Source of the DNA: Omphiscola glabra
Taxonomy: Eukaryota; Mollusca; Gastropoda; Lymnaeidae
Length of the DNA stretch: 64,000 bases
Assembly: GCA_964017045.1 (NCBI GenBank)
Contig: OZ024798.1
Coordinates: 6,965,793-7,029,792 of the forward strand
Direction of reading: 5' to 3'
In this document: in pieces, positions 28,435 through 39,705 of the stretch
Layout: each line of letters starts with the position of its first letter
Numbering within the stretch: the stretch's first letter is position 1
The notes under the pieces: generated by a model
Told to the model about the DNA's origin: nothing
The model's input: only the letters and a program-made list of their open reading frames with translations
Databases searched by the model: none
Position numbers and translations under genes: made by a program

Positions 28435-31400
28435 TGTAGCCAAAGAAAGACTGATGAAGTTTAGACAAACTCTTTATGTAGCCAAAGAAAGACTGAAGAA
28501 GTTTAGACAATCTCTCTATGTAGCCAAAGAAAGACTGAAGAAGTTTAGACAATCTCTTAATTTAGCCAAAGAAAGACTGAAGAAGTTTAGACAATCTCTC
28601 TATTTAGCCAAAGAAAGACTGAAGAAGTTTAGAAAATCTCTCTATTTAGCCAAAGAAAGACTGAAGAAGTTTAGACAATCTCTCTATTTAGCCAAAGAAA
28701 GACTGAAGAAGTTTAGACAATCTCTCTATTTAGCCAAAGAAAGACTGAAGAAGTTTAGACAATCTCTCTATTTAGCCAAAGAAAGACTGAAGAAGTTTAG
28801 ACAATCTCTCTATTTAGCCAAAGAAAGACTGAAGAAGTTTAGACAATCTCTCTATTTAGCCAAAGAAAGACTTAAGAAGTTTAGACAATCTCTCTATGTA
28901 GCCAAAGAAAGACTGAAGAAGTTTAGACAATCTCTCTATTTAGCCAAAGAAAGACTGAAGAAGTTTAGAAAATCTCTCTATTTAGCCAAAGAAAGACTGA
29001 AGAAGTTTAGACAATCTCTCTATTTAGCCAAAGAAAGACTGAAGAAGTTTAGACAATCTCTCTATTTAGCCAAAAAAAGACTGAAGAAGTTTAGACAATC
29101 TCTCTATTTAGCCAAAGAAAGACTGAAGAAGTTTAGACAATCTCTCTATTTAGCCAAAGAAAGACTGAAGAAGTTTAGACAATCTCTCTATTTAGCCAAA
29201 GAAAGACTTAAGAAGTTTAGACAATCTCTCTATGTAGCCAAAGAAAGACTGAAGAAGTTTAGACAATCTCTCTATTTAGCCAAAGAAAGACTTAAGAAGT
29301 TTAGACAATCTCTCTATTTAGCCAAAGAAAGACTGAAGAAATTTAGACAATCTCTCTATTTAAGCCAAAGAAAGACTTAAGAAGTTTAGACAATCTCTCT
29401 ATTTAGCCAAAGAAAGACTAAAGAAGTTTAGACAATCGCTCTATTTAGCCAAAGAAAGACTTAAGAAGTTTAGACAATCTCTCTATTTAGCCAAAGAAAG
29501 ACTGAAGAAGTTTAGACAATCTCTCTATTTAGCCAAAGAAAGACTGAATAAGTGTAGACAATATCTCTATGTAGCCAAAGAAAGACTGAAGAAGTTTAGA
29601 CAATCTCTCTATGTAGCCAAAGAAAGACTGAAGAAGTTTAGACAATCTCTCAATTTACCCAAAGAAAGACTGAAGAAGTTTAGACAATCTCTCTATTTAG
29701 CCAAAGAAAGACTGAAGAAGTTTAGAAAATCTCTCTATTTAGCCAAAGAAAGACTGAAGAAGTTTAGACAATCTCTCTATTTAGCCAAAGAAAGACTGAA
29801 GAAGTTTAGACAATCTCTCTATTTAGCCAAAGAAAGACTGAAGAAGTTTAGACAATCTCTCTATTTAGCCAAAGAAAGACTGAAGAAGTTTAGACAATCT
29901 CTCTATTTAGCCAAAGAAAGACTGAAGAAGTTTAGACAATCTCTCTATTTAGCCAAAGAAAGACTTAAGAAGTTTAGACAATCTCTCTATTTAGCCAAAG
30001 AAAGACTGAAGAAGTTTAGACAATCTCTCTATTTAGCCAAAGAAAGACTGAAGAAGTTTAGACAATCTCTCTATTTAGCCAAAGAAAGACTGAAGAAGTT
30101 TAGACAATCTCTCTATTTAGCCAAAGAAAGACTGAAGAAGTTTAGACAATCTCTCTATTTAGCCAAAGAAAGACTGAAGAAGTTTAGACAATCTGTCTAT
30201 TTAGCCAAAGAAAGACTTAAGAAGTTTAGACAATCTCTCTATTTAGCCAAAGAAAGACTGAAGAAGTTTAGACAATCTCTCTATTTAGCCAAAGAAAGAC
30301 TGAAGAAGTTTAGACAATCTCTCTATTTAGCCAAAGAAAGACTGAAGAAGTTTAGACAATCTCTCTATTTAGCCAAAGAAAGACTGAAGAAGTTTAGACA
30401 ATCTCTCTATTTAGCCAAAGAAAGACTGAAGAAGTTTAGACAATCTCTCTATTTAGCCAAAGAAAGACTTAAGAAGTTTAGACAATCTCTCTATTTAGCC
30501 AAAGAAAGACTGAAGAAGTTTAGACAATCTCTCTATTTAGCCAAAGAAAGACTGAAGCAGTTTAGACAATCTCTCTATTTAGCCAAAGAAAGACTGAAGA
30601 AGTTTAGACAATCTCTCTATTTAGCCAAAGAAAGACTTAAGAAGTTTAGACAATCTCTCTATTTAGCCAAAGAAAGACTGAAGAAGTTTAGACAATCTCT
30701 CTATTTAGCCAAAGAAAGACTTAAGAAGTTTAGACAATCTCTCTATTTAGCCAAAGAAAGACTGAAGAAGTTTAGACAATCTCTCTATTTAGCAAAAGGA
30801 AGACTGAAGAAGTTTAGACAATCTCTCTATTTAGCCAAAGAAAGACTGAAGAAGTTTAGACAATCTCTCTATTTAGCCAAAGAAAGACTGAAGAAGTTTA
30901 GACAATCTCTCTATTTAGCCAAAGAAAGACTGAAGAAGTTTAGACAATCTCTCTATTTAGCCAAAGAAAGACTGAAGAAGTTTAGACAATCTGTCTATTT
31001 AGCCAAAGAAAGACTTAAGAAGTTTAGACAATCTCTCTATTTAGCCAAAGAAAGACTGAAGAAGTTTAGACAATCTCTCTATTTAGCCAAAGAAAGACTG
31101 AAGCAGTTTAGACAATCTCTCTATTTAGCCAAAGAAAGACTTAAGAAGTTTAGACAATCTCTCTATGTAGCCAAAGAAAGACTGATGAAGTTTAGACAAA
31201 CTCTTTATGTAGCCAAAGAAAGACTGAAGAAGTTTAGACAATCTCTCTATGTAGCCAAAGAAAGACTGAAGAAGTTTAGACAATCTCTTAATTTAGCCAA
31301 AGAAAGACTGAAGAAGTTTAGACAATCTCTCTATTTAGCCAAAGAAAGACTGAAGAAGTTTAGAAAATCTCTCTATTTAGCCAAAGAAAGACTGAAGAAG

Positions 31401-33896
31401 TTTAGACAATCTCTCTATTTAGCCAAAGAAAGACTGAAGAAGTTTAGACAATCTCTCTATTTAGCCAAAGAAAGACTGAAGAAGTTTAGACAATCTCTCT
31501 ATTTAGCCAAAGAAAGACTGAAGAAGTTTAGACAATCTCTCTATTTAGCCAAAGAAAGACTGAAGAAGTTTAGACAATCTCTCTATTTAGCCAAAGAAAG
31601 ACTTAAGAAGTTTAGACAATCTCTCTATGTAGCCAAAGAAAGACTGAAGAAGTTTAGACAATCTCTCTATTTAGCCAAAGAAAGACTGAAGAAGTTTAGA
31701 AAATCTCTCTATTTAGCCAAAGAAAGACTGAAGAAGTTTAGACAATCTCTCTATTTAGCCAAAGAAAGACTGAAGAAGTTTAGACAATCTCTCTATTTAG
31801 CCAAAAAAAGACTGAAGAAGTTTAGACAATCTCTCTATTTAGCCAAAGAAAGACTGAAGAAGTTTAGACAATCTCTCTATTTAGCCAAAGAAAGACTGAA
31901 GAAGTTTAGACAATCTCTCTATTTAGCCAAAGAAAGACTTAAGAAGTTTAGACAATCTCTCTATGTAGCCAAAGAAAGACTGAAGAAGTTTAGACAATCT
32001 CTCTATTTAGCCAAAGAAAGACTTAAGAAGTTTAGACAATCTCTCTATTTAGCCAAAGAAAGACTGAAGAAATTTAGACAATCTCTCTATTTAAGCCAAA
32101 GAAAGACTTAAGAAGTTTAGACAATCTCTCTATTTAGCCAAAGAAAGACTAAAGAAGTTTAGACAATCGCTCTATTTAGCCAAAGAAAGACTTAAGAAGT
32201 TTAGACAATCTCTCTATTTAGCCAAAGAAAGACTGAAGAAGTTTAGACAATCTCTCTATTTAGCCAAAGAAAGACTGAATAAGTGTAGACAATATCTCTA
32301 TGTAGCCAAAGAAAGACTGAAGAAGTTTAGACAATCTCTCTATGTAGCCAAAGAAAGACTGAAGAAGTTTAGACAATCTCTCAATTTACCCAAAGAAAGA
32401 CTGAAGAAGTTTAGACAATCTCTCTATTTAGCCAAAGAAAGACTGAAGAAGTTTAGAAAATCTCTCTATTTAGCCAAAGAAAGACTGAAGAAGTTTAGAC
32501 AATCTCTCTATTTAGCCAAAGAAAGACTGAAGAAGTTTAGACAATCTCTCTATTTAGCCAAAGAAAGACTGAAGAAGTTTAGACAATCTCTCTATTTAGC
32601 CAAAGAAAGACTGAAGAAGTTTAGACAATCTCTCTATTTAGCCAAAGAAAGACTGAAGAAGTTTAGACAATCTCTCTATTTAGCCAAAGAAAGACTTAAG
32701 AAGTTTAGACAATCTCTCTATTTAGCCAAAGAAAGACTGAAGAAGTTTAGACAATCTCTCTATTTAGCCAAAGAAAGACTGAAGAAGTTTAGACAATCTC
32801 TCTATTTAGCCAAAGAAAGACTGAAGAAGTTTAGACAATCTCTCTATTTAGCCAAAGAAAGACTGAAGAAGTTTAGACAATCTCTCTATTTAGCCAAAGA
32901 AAGACTGAAGAAGTTTAGACAATCTGTCTATTTAGCCAAAGAAAGACTTAAGAAGTTTAGACAATCTCTCTATTTAGCCAAAGAAAGACTGAAGAAGTTT
33001 AGACAATCTCTCTATTTAGCCAAAGAAAGACTGAAGAAGTTTAGACAATCTCTCTATTTAGCCAAAGAAAGACTGAAGAAGTTTAGACAATCTCTCTATT
33101 TAGCCAAAGAAAGACTGAAGAAGTTTAGACAATCTCTCTATTTAGCCAAAGAAAGACTGAAGAAGTTTAGACAATCTCTCTATTTAGCCAAAGAAAGACT
33201 TAAGAAGTTTAGACAATCTCTCTATTTAGCCAAAGAAAGACTGAAGAAGTTTAGACAATCTCTCTATTTAGCCAAAGAAAGACTGAAGCAGTTTAGACAA
33301 TCTCTCTATTTAGCCAAAGAAAGACTGAAGAAGTTTAGACAATCTCTCTATTTAGCCAAAGAAAGACTTAAGAAGTTTAGACAATCTCTCTATTTAGCCA
33401 AAGAAAGACTGAAGAAGTTTAGACAATCTCTCTATTTAGCCAAAGAAAGACTTAAGAAGTTTAGACAATCTCTCTATTTAGCCAAAGAAAGACTGAAGAA
33501 GTTTAGACAATCTCTCTATTTAGCAAAAGGAAGACTGAAGAAGTTTAGACAATCTCTCTATTTAGCCAAAGAAAGACTGAAGAAGTTTAGACAATCTCTC
33601 TATTTAGCCAAAGAAAGACTGAAGAAGTTTAGACAATCTCTCTATTTAGCCAAAGAAAGACTGAAGAAGTTTAGACAATCTCTCTATTTAGCCAAAGAAA
33701 GACTGAAGAAGTTTAGACAATCTGTCTATTTAGCCAAAGAAAGACTTAAGAAGTTTAGACAATCTCTCTATTTAGCCAAAGAAAGACTGAAGAAGTTTAG
33801 ACAATCTCTCTATTTAGCCAAAGAAAGACTGAAGCAGTTTAGACAATCTCTCTATTTAGCCAAAGAAAGACTTAAGAAGTTTAGACAATCTCTCTA
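28435..33896 (+). repeat. Tandem duplication of a 2,731-bp block (65 units plus one base) inside the satellite
   Basis: Two copies, 28435-31165 and 31166-33896, share unusual units: GATGAAG followed by ACT for TCT, a +1 insertion giving TTTAAGCC (near 29361 and 32092), AATAAGTGT, TTACCC and CAAAAGGAAGA. The spacing is 2,731 bp, one more than 65 x 42, because the +1 insertion lies inside the block. The two 308-residue open stretches at 28454-29380 and 31185-32111 have the same translation. The insertion is therefore older than the duplication. Confidence 0.8.
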
Positions 33897-34326
33897 TTTA
33901 GCCAAAGAAAGACTGAAGAAGTTTAGACAATCTCTCTATTTAGCCAAAGAAAGACTGAAGAAGTTTAGACAATCTCTCTATTTAGCCAAAGAAAGACTGA
34001 AGAAGTTTAGACAATCTCTCTATTTAGCCAAAGAAAGACTGAAGAAGTTTAGACAATCTCTCTATTTAGCCAAAGAAAGACTGAAGAAGTTTAGACAATC
34101 TCTCTATGTAGCCAAAGAAAGACTGAAGAAGTTTAGACAATCTCTCTATTTAGCCAAAGAAAGACTTAAGAAGTTTAGACAATCTCTCTATTTAGCCAAA
34201 GAAAGACTGAAGAAGTTTAGAAAATCTCTCTATTTAGCCAAAGAAAGACTGAAGAAGTTTAGACAATCTCTCTATTTAGCCAAAGAAAGACTGGAGAAGT
34301 TCAAATTTAGTGCAGATGAAACTTGA
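32095..34326 (+). other. Open 14-residue-repeat frame running out of the array into a unique tail and stop
   Basis: After the +1 insertion near 32092 the repeat frame is open for 743 codons. It does not stop inside the array. The last unit changes to LEKF and the frame continues into eight unique residues, KFSADET-like, before TGA at 34324-34326. An ATTAAA that could serve as a poly(A) signal lies at 34390-34395, 64 bp downstream. This is the layout a 3'-terminal exon of a repeat protein would have. Against it, the same frame is broken five times by stops and four times by frameshifts farther left, plus once more at the duplicated insertion itself. No splice evidence can be judged because the satellite unit itself resembles an acceptor. 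Confidence 0.25.
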
Positions 34327-34603
34327 CTCTGTTTTATTTGTATTCATTTTTGTAAAGGACCTCTGCACAGACTTTGCGTCTCGCATTTTATTAAATTTTA
34401 AATTATTTTATACATATTAGTGTGTTAAAACTGTTCTTTGAGAGAACGTGTTATTTAAAAAGTTATTTTTTAAAAATAGATTTATTTCATACTTTTAAAA
34501 TTCTTATTTTTAAATTGTAGACAAATGCTAACTCTCTATAAAGACATACAACTGGAATTTAATGTTTGCTGGTCATGTGCGGTCCGTTGATCCGAGTCAA
34601 ATT
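34311..34603. other. Unique AT-rich flank right of the satellite
   Basis: Non-repetitive sequence between the satellite and the hAT-like element. It contains the stop of the repeat frame at 34324-34326 and a possible ATTAAA poly(A) signal at 34390-34395. No other feature was recognised. Confidence 0.5.
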
Positions 34604-36171
34604 TAGAGACCGACCGAATTTCGGCTTCGGTTTCAATGCCGAAATTTGCTATTTGATCCCTTTCGGTGAAGTTGCGGTTTATGCTGAAGCAGAAAAGTTA
34701 ACTTTCCATTTATTTTCGATTTTTGGCTGAAATAGAAAAGTTAAGTTTCCATTTATTTTCGGTTTGGGCCGAAAGTGATTGAGGCCTCCGGTCTTCTACA
34801 AGATGTCAGATTGTCACCCAGTCTTTCAGCCGGCAATCCGATATTCATTATTGCTAGACGTTTTAGAAAGTAAACACAAATCTTCTGGGAACACTGTTCA
34901 CAGCTGCATGATGACTTACTTGACAAAAATTTCCAAAAATTGAATTTCAGTATAGCATAAAGAAAGGTAAATAGTTTTGTGAGGAAAAACAACTATGAGA
35001 ATGGTAATATTCATATTAGTATTTTTGTTTTAATTTTATTTTTTAAAATTGGACCCTATGTTTATTCAAATCATAATTTGTGACCAACATTTTGATTTAT
35101 CATTATCTTGCTTGTAAATGTTGTCATTGTCAAAGGTAAATAATATTGTGAAAAATAATATTTTATTACTTTTTAAACTATTATTTTATTCTTTTTAAAT
35201 ATGTATCACGATGTACTAATAAAAATATAATTGCTATGATTTTGTTGAGTCTTATTTATTTAATTCCTTTTAACAAACATTTATAGACTAATTTATATAT
35301 TATCCAAATTCAAACAAGTCATTGTTTTTATGTCAATAATGTTACAATTCGTTAGGTTATTTTATTTATCAAAGTATTATAGCCTAGGGTCTATATAATA
35401 ATACTACTGTATAAAACTAGACTCTAAGACTAACTGTAAAAGTAAAGACACATCAAGTAGGTTAATAGTATTTAATACTCATTAATTAAACATGAAATTA
35501 TTATTAAACAATAGTAACTTAGATTAGACCTTTAAGATGGTTGTAGTATTAGTAATATAGTATTTGAGTTATTAGGCGATATACTATAAACCTACTATAA
35601 AGATTTTTTATATCGTAGGCCTAGTACTAGTTATAGTAGGTGGAAGCAAACTTAACTGAATTTTTTGGTATAGTTTTGATTTCTGTATTCTAAAGTTACA
35701 TACCAAACAAATTGATGGATGTATTCATATATTTGAATGTTACTGGCGAAGTGTATAATCCAGCTATGCTAGTCAAAGTGTGAAATACATAAGCCATTAT
35801 ACAATTTGTCTTGGCATTCTATAGAATGGCTTGATTACCCAATTAGACTGTTACATTAAGATTACATATATTACATCTCTCTTATGTAGTGTTATCGAGT
35901 GCCGTTTACGGTAAGATACAAAAAGTGGTAAAATTTATTTTACCGTCCGGTGATGGGTGTGTGTGTGGGTGTGTATGTGTGATGACAGGGCTAACATCCA
36001 AGGGAGAGTGGTAAATTGACTATTTCAAAGTTAATCCCGATCAAATTTAGATGATAAACAGGAATATTTAGCTCCTAATAAGTTCGGTTGGCTAAAAAGA
36101 AAATGTAGTTAAGACGTTATTAGGTTACCAGTGCTCAAAGTGACACTGCAAAATAAAGTAAAACGTGGGGC

Positions 36172-36186
36172 GGGGGGGGGGGGGGG
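36172..36186 (+). repeat. Poly-G tract
   Basis: An uninterrupted run of about 15 G on the + strand, inside the hAT-like element. Run length may be affected by sequencing error. Confidence 0.85.
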
Positions 36187-36316
36187 AGGTTAATTGTCTA
36201 AAAGTGACGTCAAACAAAACGACTTTTGAAATATTCAAATATTTTCATTTCTCTTTTCTGACCAAAGTCTCAATCTTTTTTTTTTTTGGCTTCGGTTTCG
36301 ATGGAAGTCATTTTGG

Positions 36317-36577
36317 CATTCGGTCTACTTTCGGTTTTGACATTCGGTCTGCTTTCGGTTTTGACATTCGGTCTGCTTTCGGTTTTGACATTCGGTCTGC
36401 TTTCGGTTTTGACATTCGGTCTGCTTTCGGTTTTGACATTCGGTCTGCTTTCGGTTTTGACATTCGGTCTGCTTTCGGTTTTGACATTCGGTCTGCTTTC
36501 GGTTTTGACATTCGGTCTGCTTTCGGTTTTGACATTCGGTCTGCTTTCGGTTTTGACATTCGGTCTGCTTTCGGTTA
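36317..36577 (+). repeat. 24-bp minisatellite, about 11 units, inside the hAT-like element
   Basis: The unit contains CATTCGGTCTGCTTTCGG followed by TTTTGA. Copies are nearly identical. Because 24 is a multiple of three, all frames repeat and several spurious open stretches arise on both strands. The TTCGGTC core is shared with the adjacent right terminal inverted repeat, so the array probably grew from subterminal sequence of the transposon. Confidence 0.93.
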
Positions 36578-36680
36578 GGGCTGAAATCAGAAAATCACTT
36601 TCGGTCGGTCTCTAATCTAATATATGTATGACCAGTCCGTAGCTCTCAAATGAACTCCCTACGACACACGACTAGTCCAT

Positions 36681-36810
36681 CATTAGTGTCCCCTAGAATC
36701 ACACACGCCAAACCCATCATGACAAGTGTCGCCTAGAATGACACATGAAGAATCTATCATGACAAGTGTCGCCTAGAATGACACATGAAGAATCTATCAT
36801 GACAAGTGTC
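36681..36810 (+). repeat. 40-bp tandem repeat, about 3.3 units
   Basis: Units begin GACAAGTGTCGCCTAGAATG. The first (36681-36720) is diverged, the next two (36721-36800) are nearly identical, and the last is partial. Confidence 0.85.
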
Positions 36811-36895
36811 AATCAGAATTACCCTATTTTATATATTGAGTCTACAGTGTCATTCATCGGTAGTAAATGGTGGCTAGGAACAGAGAGCCAGACTA

Positions 36896-36986
36896 CATGC
36901 ACAGGACAGCGTGGCTTCATGCACAGGACAGCGTGGCTTCATGCACAGGACAGCGTGGCTTCATGCACAGGACAGCTTGGCTTCAT
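36896..36986 (+). repeat. 22-bp tandem repeat, 4 units
   Basis: Unit core CATGCACAGGACAGCGTGGC, repeated at 36896, 36918, 36940 and 36962. Overlapping short open stretches here are by-products of the repeat. Confidence 0.9.
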
Positions 36987-37126
36987 TCAATTAGAACAAC
37001 CAGACAAACAATGGGAATGGCATTGAGACAAGTAGGAGGAAGGGGGGATGACATCAAGCTGTGTGTAGAAACATAGAAGAGGAGCAAAGTAACTCGATTA
37101 GACTAATAAGGGAGGGGGGGCCACGA

Positions 37127-37245
37127 TTTTTCAAAATAGAGAATGAAAGGGGGATCACAAATGAATACGTAGATAAGGGGGGGGGGGTCACAGATGAATA
37201 CAGAGAAAAGGGGTGGGGATCACAGATGAATACAGAGATAAGGGG
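37127..37245 (+). repeat. Degenerate purine-rich repeat, about 3 units
   Basis: Three related segments of roughly 36 bp built around ATCACAGATGAATACAGAGA and a G-rich spacer. One spacer contains a run of about 10 G. Confidence 0.6.
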
Positions 37246-38325
37246 CGAGAAAAATTTACTAGTTAAAAATATAACAATTAAAAATATTAAAAAACTTCAA
37301 GACAAGACAATGAGCTTGAACCAAAAATTGAAAAGTATGACTAGACCCGGCCCTGAGAATGACATGTTGAACATCTATCCAAACTAGCACCGTGAATACG
37401 AGATTGTCTTGTCTCAAAATGGTTTTGTCGAGGGGGAAAAATGAATATCCTTTCGTACTGTGTGTACGGTAACTCTAAAGATGTAAGATGGCTGCCGACC
37501 AGGGTCGGTAACTTTGTTACAAGAGATTTATGCCTGAGAACACGACAGTTATTAGGTTTATGATGGGAATATCAACGTTTGCTCTTTGTCAGATCTCTGT
37601 CCGGTGGCTGGCAGGATGAATTGGATTGGGTTGGGGGGGTGTGCGCCGGTAATTGTCACCACTGACCAGATTTATGCTGGTAAGTGTGAGGTTGGCTTCA
37701 AAGAAAGTGGACGCTCAGTCCATTTATGTTAGTTACATCAATGGTAGCCTTGATCCATTGTTTATGTTCGAGATGGGCTGATAAACCCATAACCAGCTGC
37801 AGGTGTATGACTTGAAACAAGTGATAGCCGTTATTTCTTGCATGCTGGTATACTGAAGCATCGATTTTGCGAATGCCGATTATCTGAAACGCATTTTATC
37901 CGAATATTCTTTGTGTTTTTGTTCTTCTTTTTTGTACATTTAATTTTATTATTATAATTCTTATCAAATGCACCTTGCAAGTCATGGGACATGTGCGCAT
38001 TTAACACTGGAAAACAGTGCCGATCTCTGTCGCACAATCCAAATAAAATCTAAATACGTATTGCACATAAAGTGACCAGACAAGTTTAATGGTATATGGA
38101 AACTTGTAGTCAAACAATACATAACGAATAATTCACGCATAAAAAAAATAACATCAACTCGGATTGTATTATAACCTCAAGTCACAAGTCACAAGACATC
38201 TACTTTAAGCCATGATCTCAATACTCTATTAAAAACGTCCAGCTCTCGGTTTGTGTAAAATCAATCAACTGACGTCATCGTGCAGCAGGGTCAACCTGTT
38301 GTTTTTGTTGTTCGTCCTACTCATG
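37246..38325. other. Unique sequence, nothing recognised
   Basis: AT-rich, non-repetitive. No open frame of convincing length, no transposon ends and no RNA gene were seen. Confidence 0.5.
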
Positions 38326-39027
38326 AGAAGATGACCAAGGCTATATTCACTGTGAGTACACAGGTGACTTGTGAAGATGACCAAGGCTATATTCACTGTG
38401 AGTACACATGTGACTTGTGAAGATGACCAAGGATATATTCCACTGTGAGTACATAGGTGACTTGTGAAGATGACCAAGGCTATATTCACTGTGAGTACAC
38501 AGGTGACTTGTGAAGATGACCAAGGCTATATTCCACTGTGAGTACATAGGTTACTTGTGAAGATGACCCAGGCTATATTCACTGTGAGTACATAGGTGAC
38601 TTGTGAAGATGACCAAGGCTATATTCCACTGTGAGTACACAGGTGACTTGTGAAGATGACCAAGGCTATATTCCACTGTGAGTACATAGGTGACTTGTGA
38701 AGATGACCAAGGCTATATTCCACTGTGAGTACATAGGTGACTTGTGAAGATGACCAAGGCTATATTCCTCTGTGAGTACATAGGTGACTTGTGAAGATGA
38801 CCAAGGCTATATTCCACTGTGAGTACATAGGTAACTTGTGAAGATGACCAAGGCTATATTCCACTGTGAGTACATAGGTGACTTGTGAAGATGACCAAGG
38901 CTATATTCCACTGTGAGTACACAGGTGACTTGTGAAGATGACCAAGGCTATATTCCACTGTGAGTACATAGGTGACTTGTGAAGATGACCAAGGCTATAT
39001 TCCACTTTGAGTACACAGGTGACGTGT
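38326..39027 (+). repeat. 46-47-bp minisatellite, about 15 units
   Basis: Unit begins GAAGATGACCAAGGCTATAT and continues to a GTGAGTACATAGGTGACTTG segment. Units alternate between 46 and 47 bp depending on TTCAC or TTCCAC. Each unit holds a GTGAGT and a GGTGACT, both resembling 5' splice donors on the + strand. Confidence 0.95.
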
Positions 39028-39404
39028 CAGTCGTGTTTATTATAGCTTTTTAGACCATAATTTACATTAAAGAAGTTTTTCACAATTAGGACCATTGTCC
39101 CAAGTCCCCCCCTTTAAGGGCGGGGGGGGGGGGGGGGGCACAGTATATTCCTTGGTGCCCACGAACACTTATATAATAGTACTTAATGTAAATATTTAAT
39201 TTTAAAAAATATTAATAACATGGAATGTAGCTTTATTCAAATGTTCAAGTGGGCCACATGAAATGCAAACTTCCTGTGGCCGTCTTCGGGTATCTGTCCG
39301 AAACACCGCCGGCTCTATTTCTGCAATCGATGCACTTCTTTATATAAGTTTTAATCAGTGGCAATTCTCATCGGTGTTACATACGTGCTAGGGCAGTTTA
39401 TCAG
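39028..39404. other. Unique spacer with poly-G tract
   Basis: Contains seven C, then CTTTAAGGGC-like sequence, then a run of about 17 G at 39122-39138. Nothing else recognised. Confidence 0.5.
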
Positions 39405-39705
39405 TGCTGGCCATATCTAGTCACGGGCACACAAAGCTAGTCAGTACTGACAATAGCTAGTCACTGCTGACCATAGTTAGTGACTGCTGACCATAGCTAG
39501 TCACTGCAGCACATAGTTAGTCACTGCTGACAATAGTTAGTCACACCTGACAATAGCTAGTCACTGCTGACAATAGCTTGTCACTGCTGACAATAGCAAG
39601 TCACTGCTGACCGTAGTTAGTCACTGCTGACCAATCTAGTCACTGCTTACCATAGCTAGCCACTGCTGAACATAGCTTGTCAGTGCTTACCACAGTCAGT
39701 CAAGA
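39405..39705 (+). repeat. Degenerate 20-bp tandem repeat, about 15 units
   Basis: Units resemble TAGTCACTGCTGACCATAGC with variation (ACAATAG, CCATAGT, ACCTGAC). Divergence between units is higher than in neighbouring arrays. Confidence 0.85.

Larger units (their letters stand above)
1..34310 (+). repeat. Giant 42-bp satellite array, about 817 units
   Basis: One 42-bp unit is repeated head to tail from the left edge of the window to about 34310. The array therefore starts outside the window. Units differ by one or a few substitutions. Frequent alternatives are TTA/GTA, CTG/CTT/CTA, TTC for TTT, AAA for CAA, and a few rarer marked units such as TGT for TTT followed by TAT for TCT. Only about four independent length changes were seen (near 8611, 10470, 27605, and one near 29361 that is copied near 32092). 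Marked units recur at exact multiples of 42 bp, which shows blockwise amplification. Only one of the six frames is open through the unit. Whether this is a non-coding satellite or an expanded coding minisatellite is open. Confidence 0.98.
34604..36614. mobile_element. Non-autonomous hAT-like DNA transposon
   Basis: The left end TAGAGACCGACCGAA (34604-34618) and the right end TTCGGTCGGTCTCTA (36600-36614) are perfect 15-bp inverted repeats. The flanking 8-mers, GTCAAATT on the left and ATCTAATA on the right, match at five of eight positions, compatible with a decayed 8-bp target-site duplication. TIRs starting TAGAG and 8-bp duplications are typical of the hAT superfamily. TTCGG/CCGAA motifs are concentrated near both ends. 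The interior is AT-rich. A 79-codon - strand open stretch (34753-34992) contains an AER...RR pattern faintly like a hAT transposase C-terminus, but this is too weak to call. Length about 2.0 kb. Confidence 0.65.

Noticed and set aside
1..34310. CRISPR array
   Set aside because: Units are directly adjacent with no unique spacers, there are no cas genes, and spliced animal exons are present in the same window.
34753..34992. hAT transposase C-terminus on the - strand
   Set aside because: The AER...RR pattern is suggestive, but the residues around it do not match the usual hAT dimerisation region well enough.
36165..36615. Coding genes in the 24-bp repeat
   Set aside because: Frames are open on both strands only because the period is a multiple of three.
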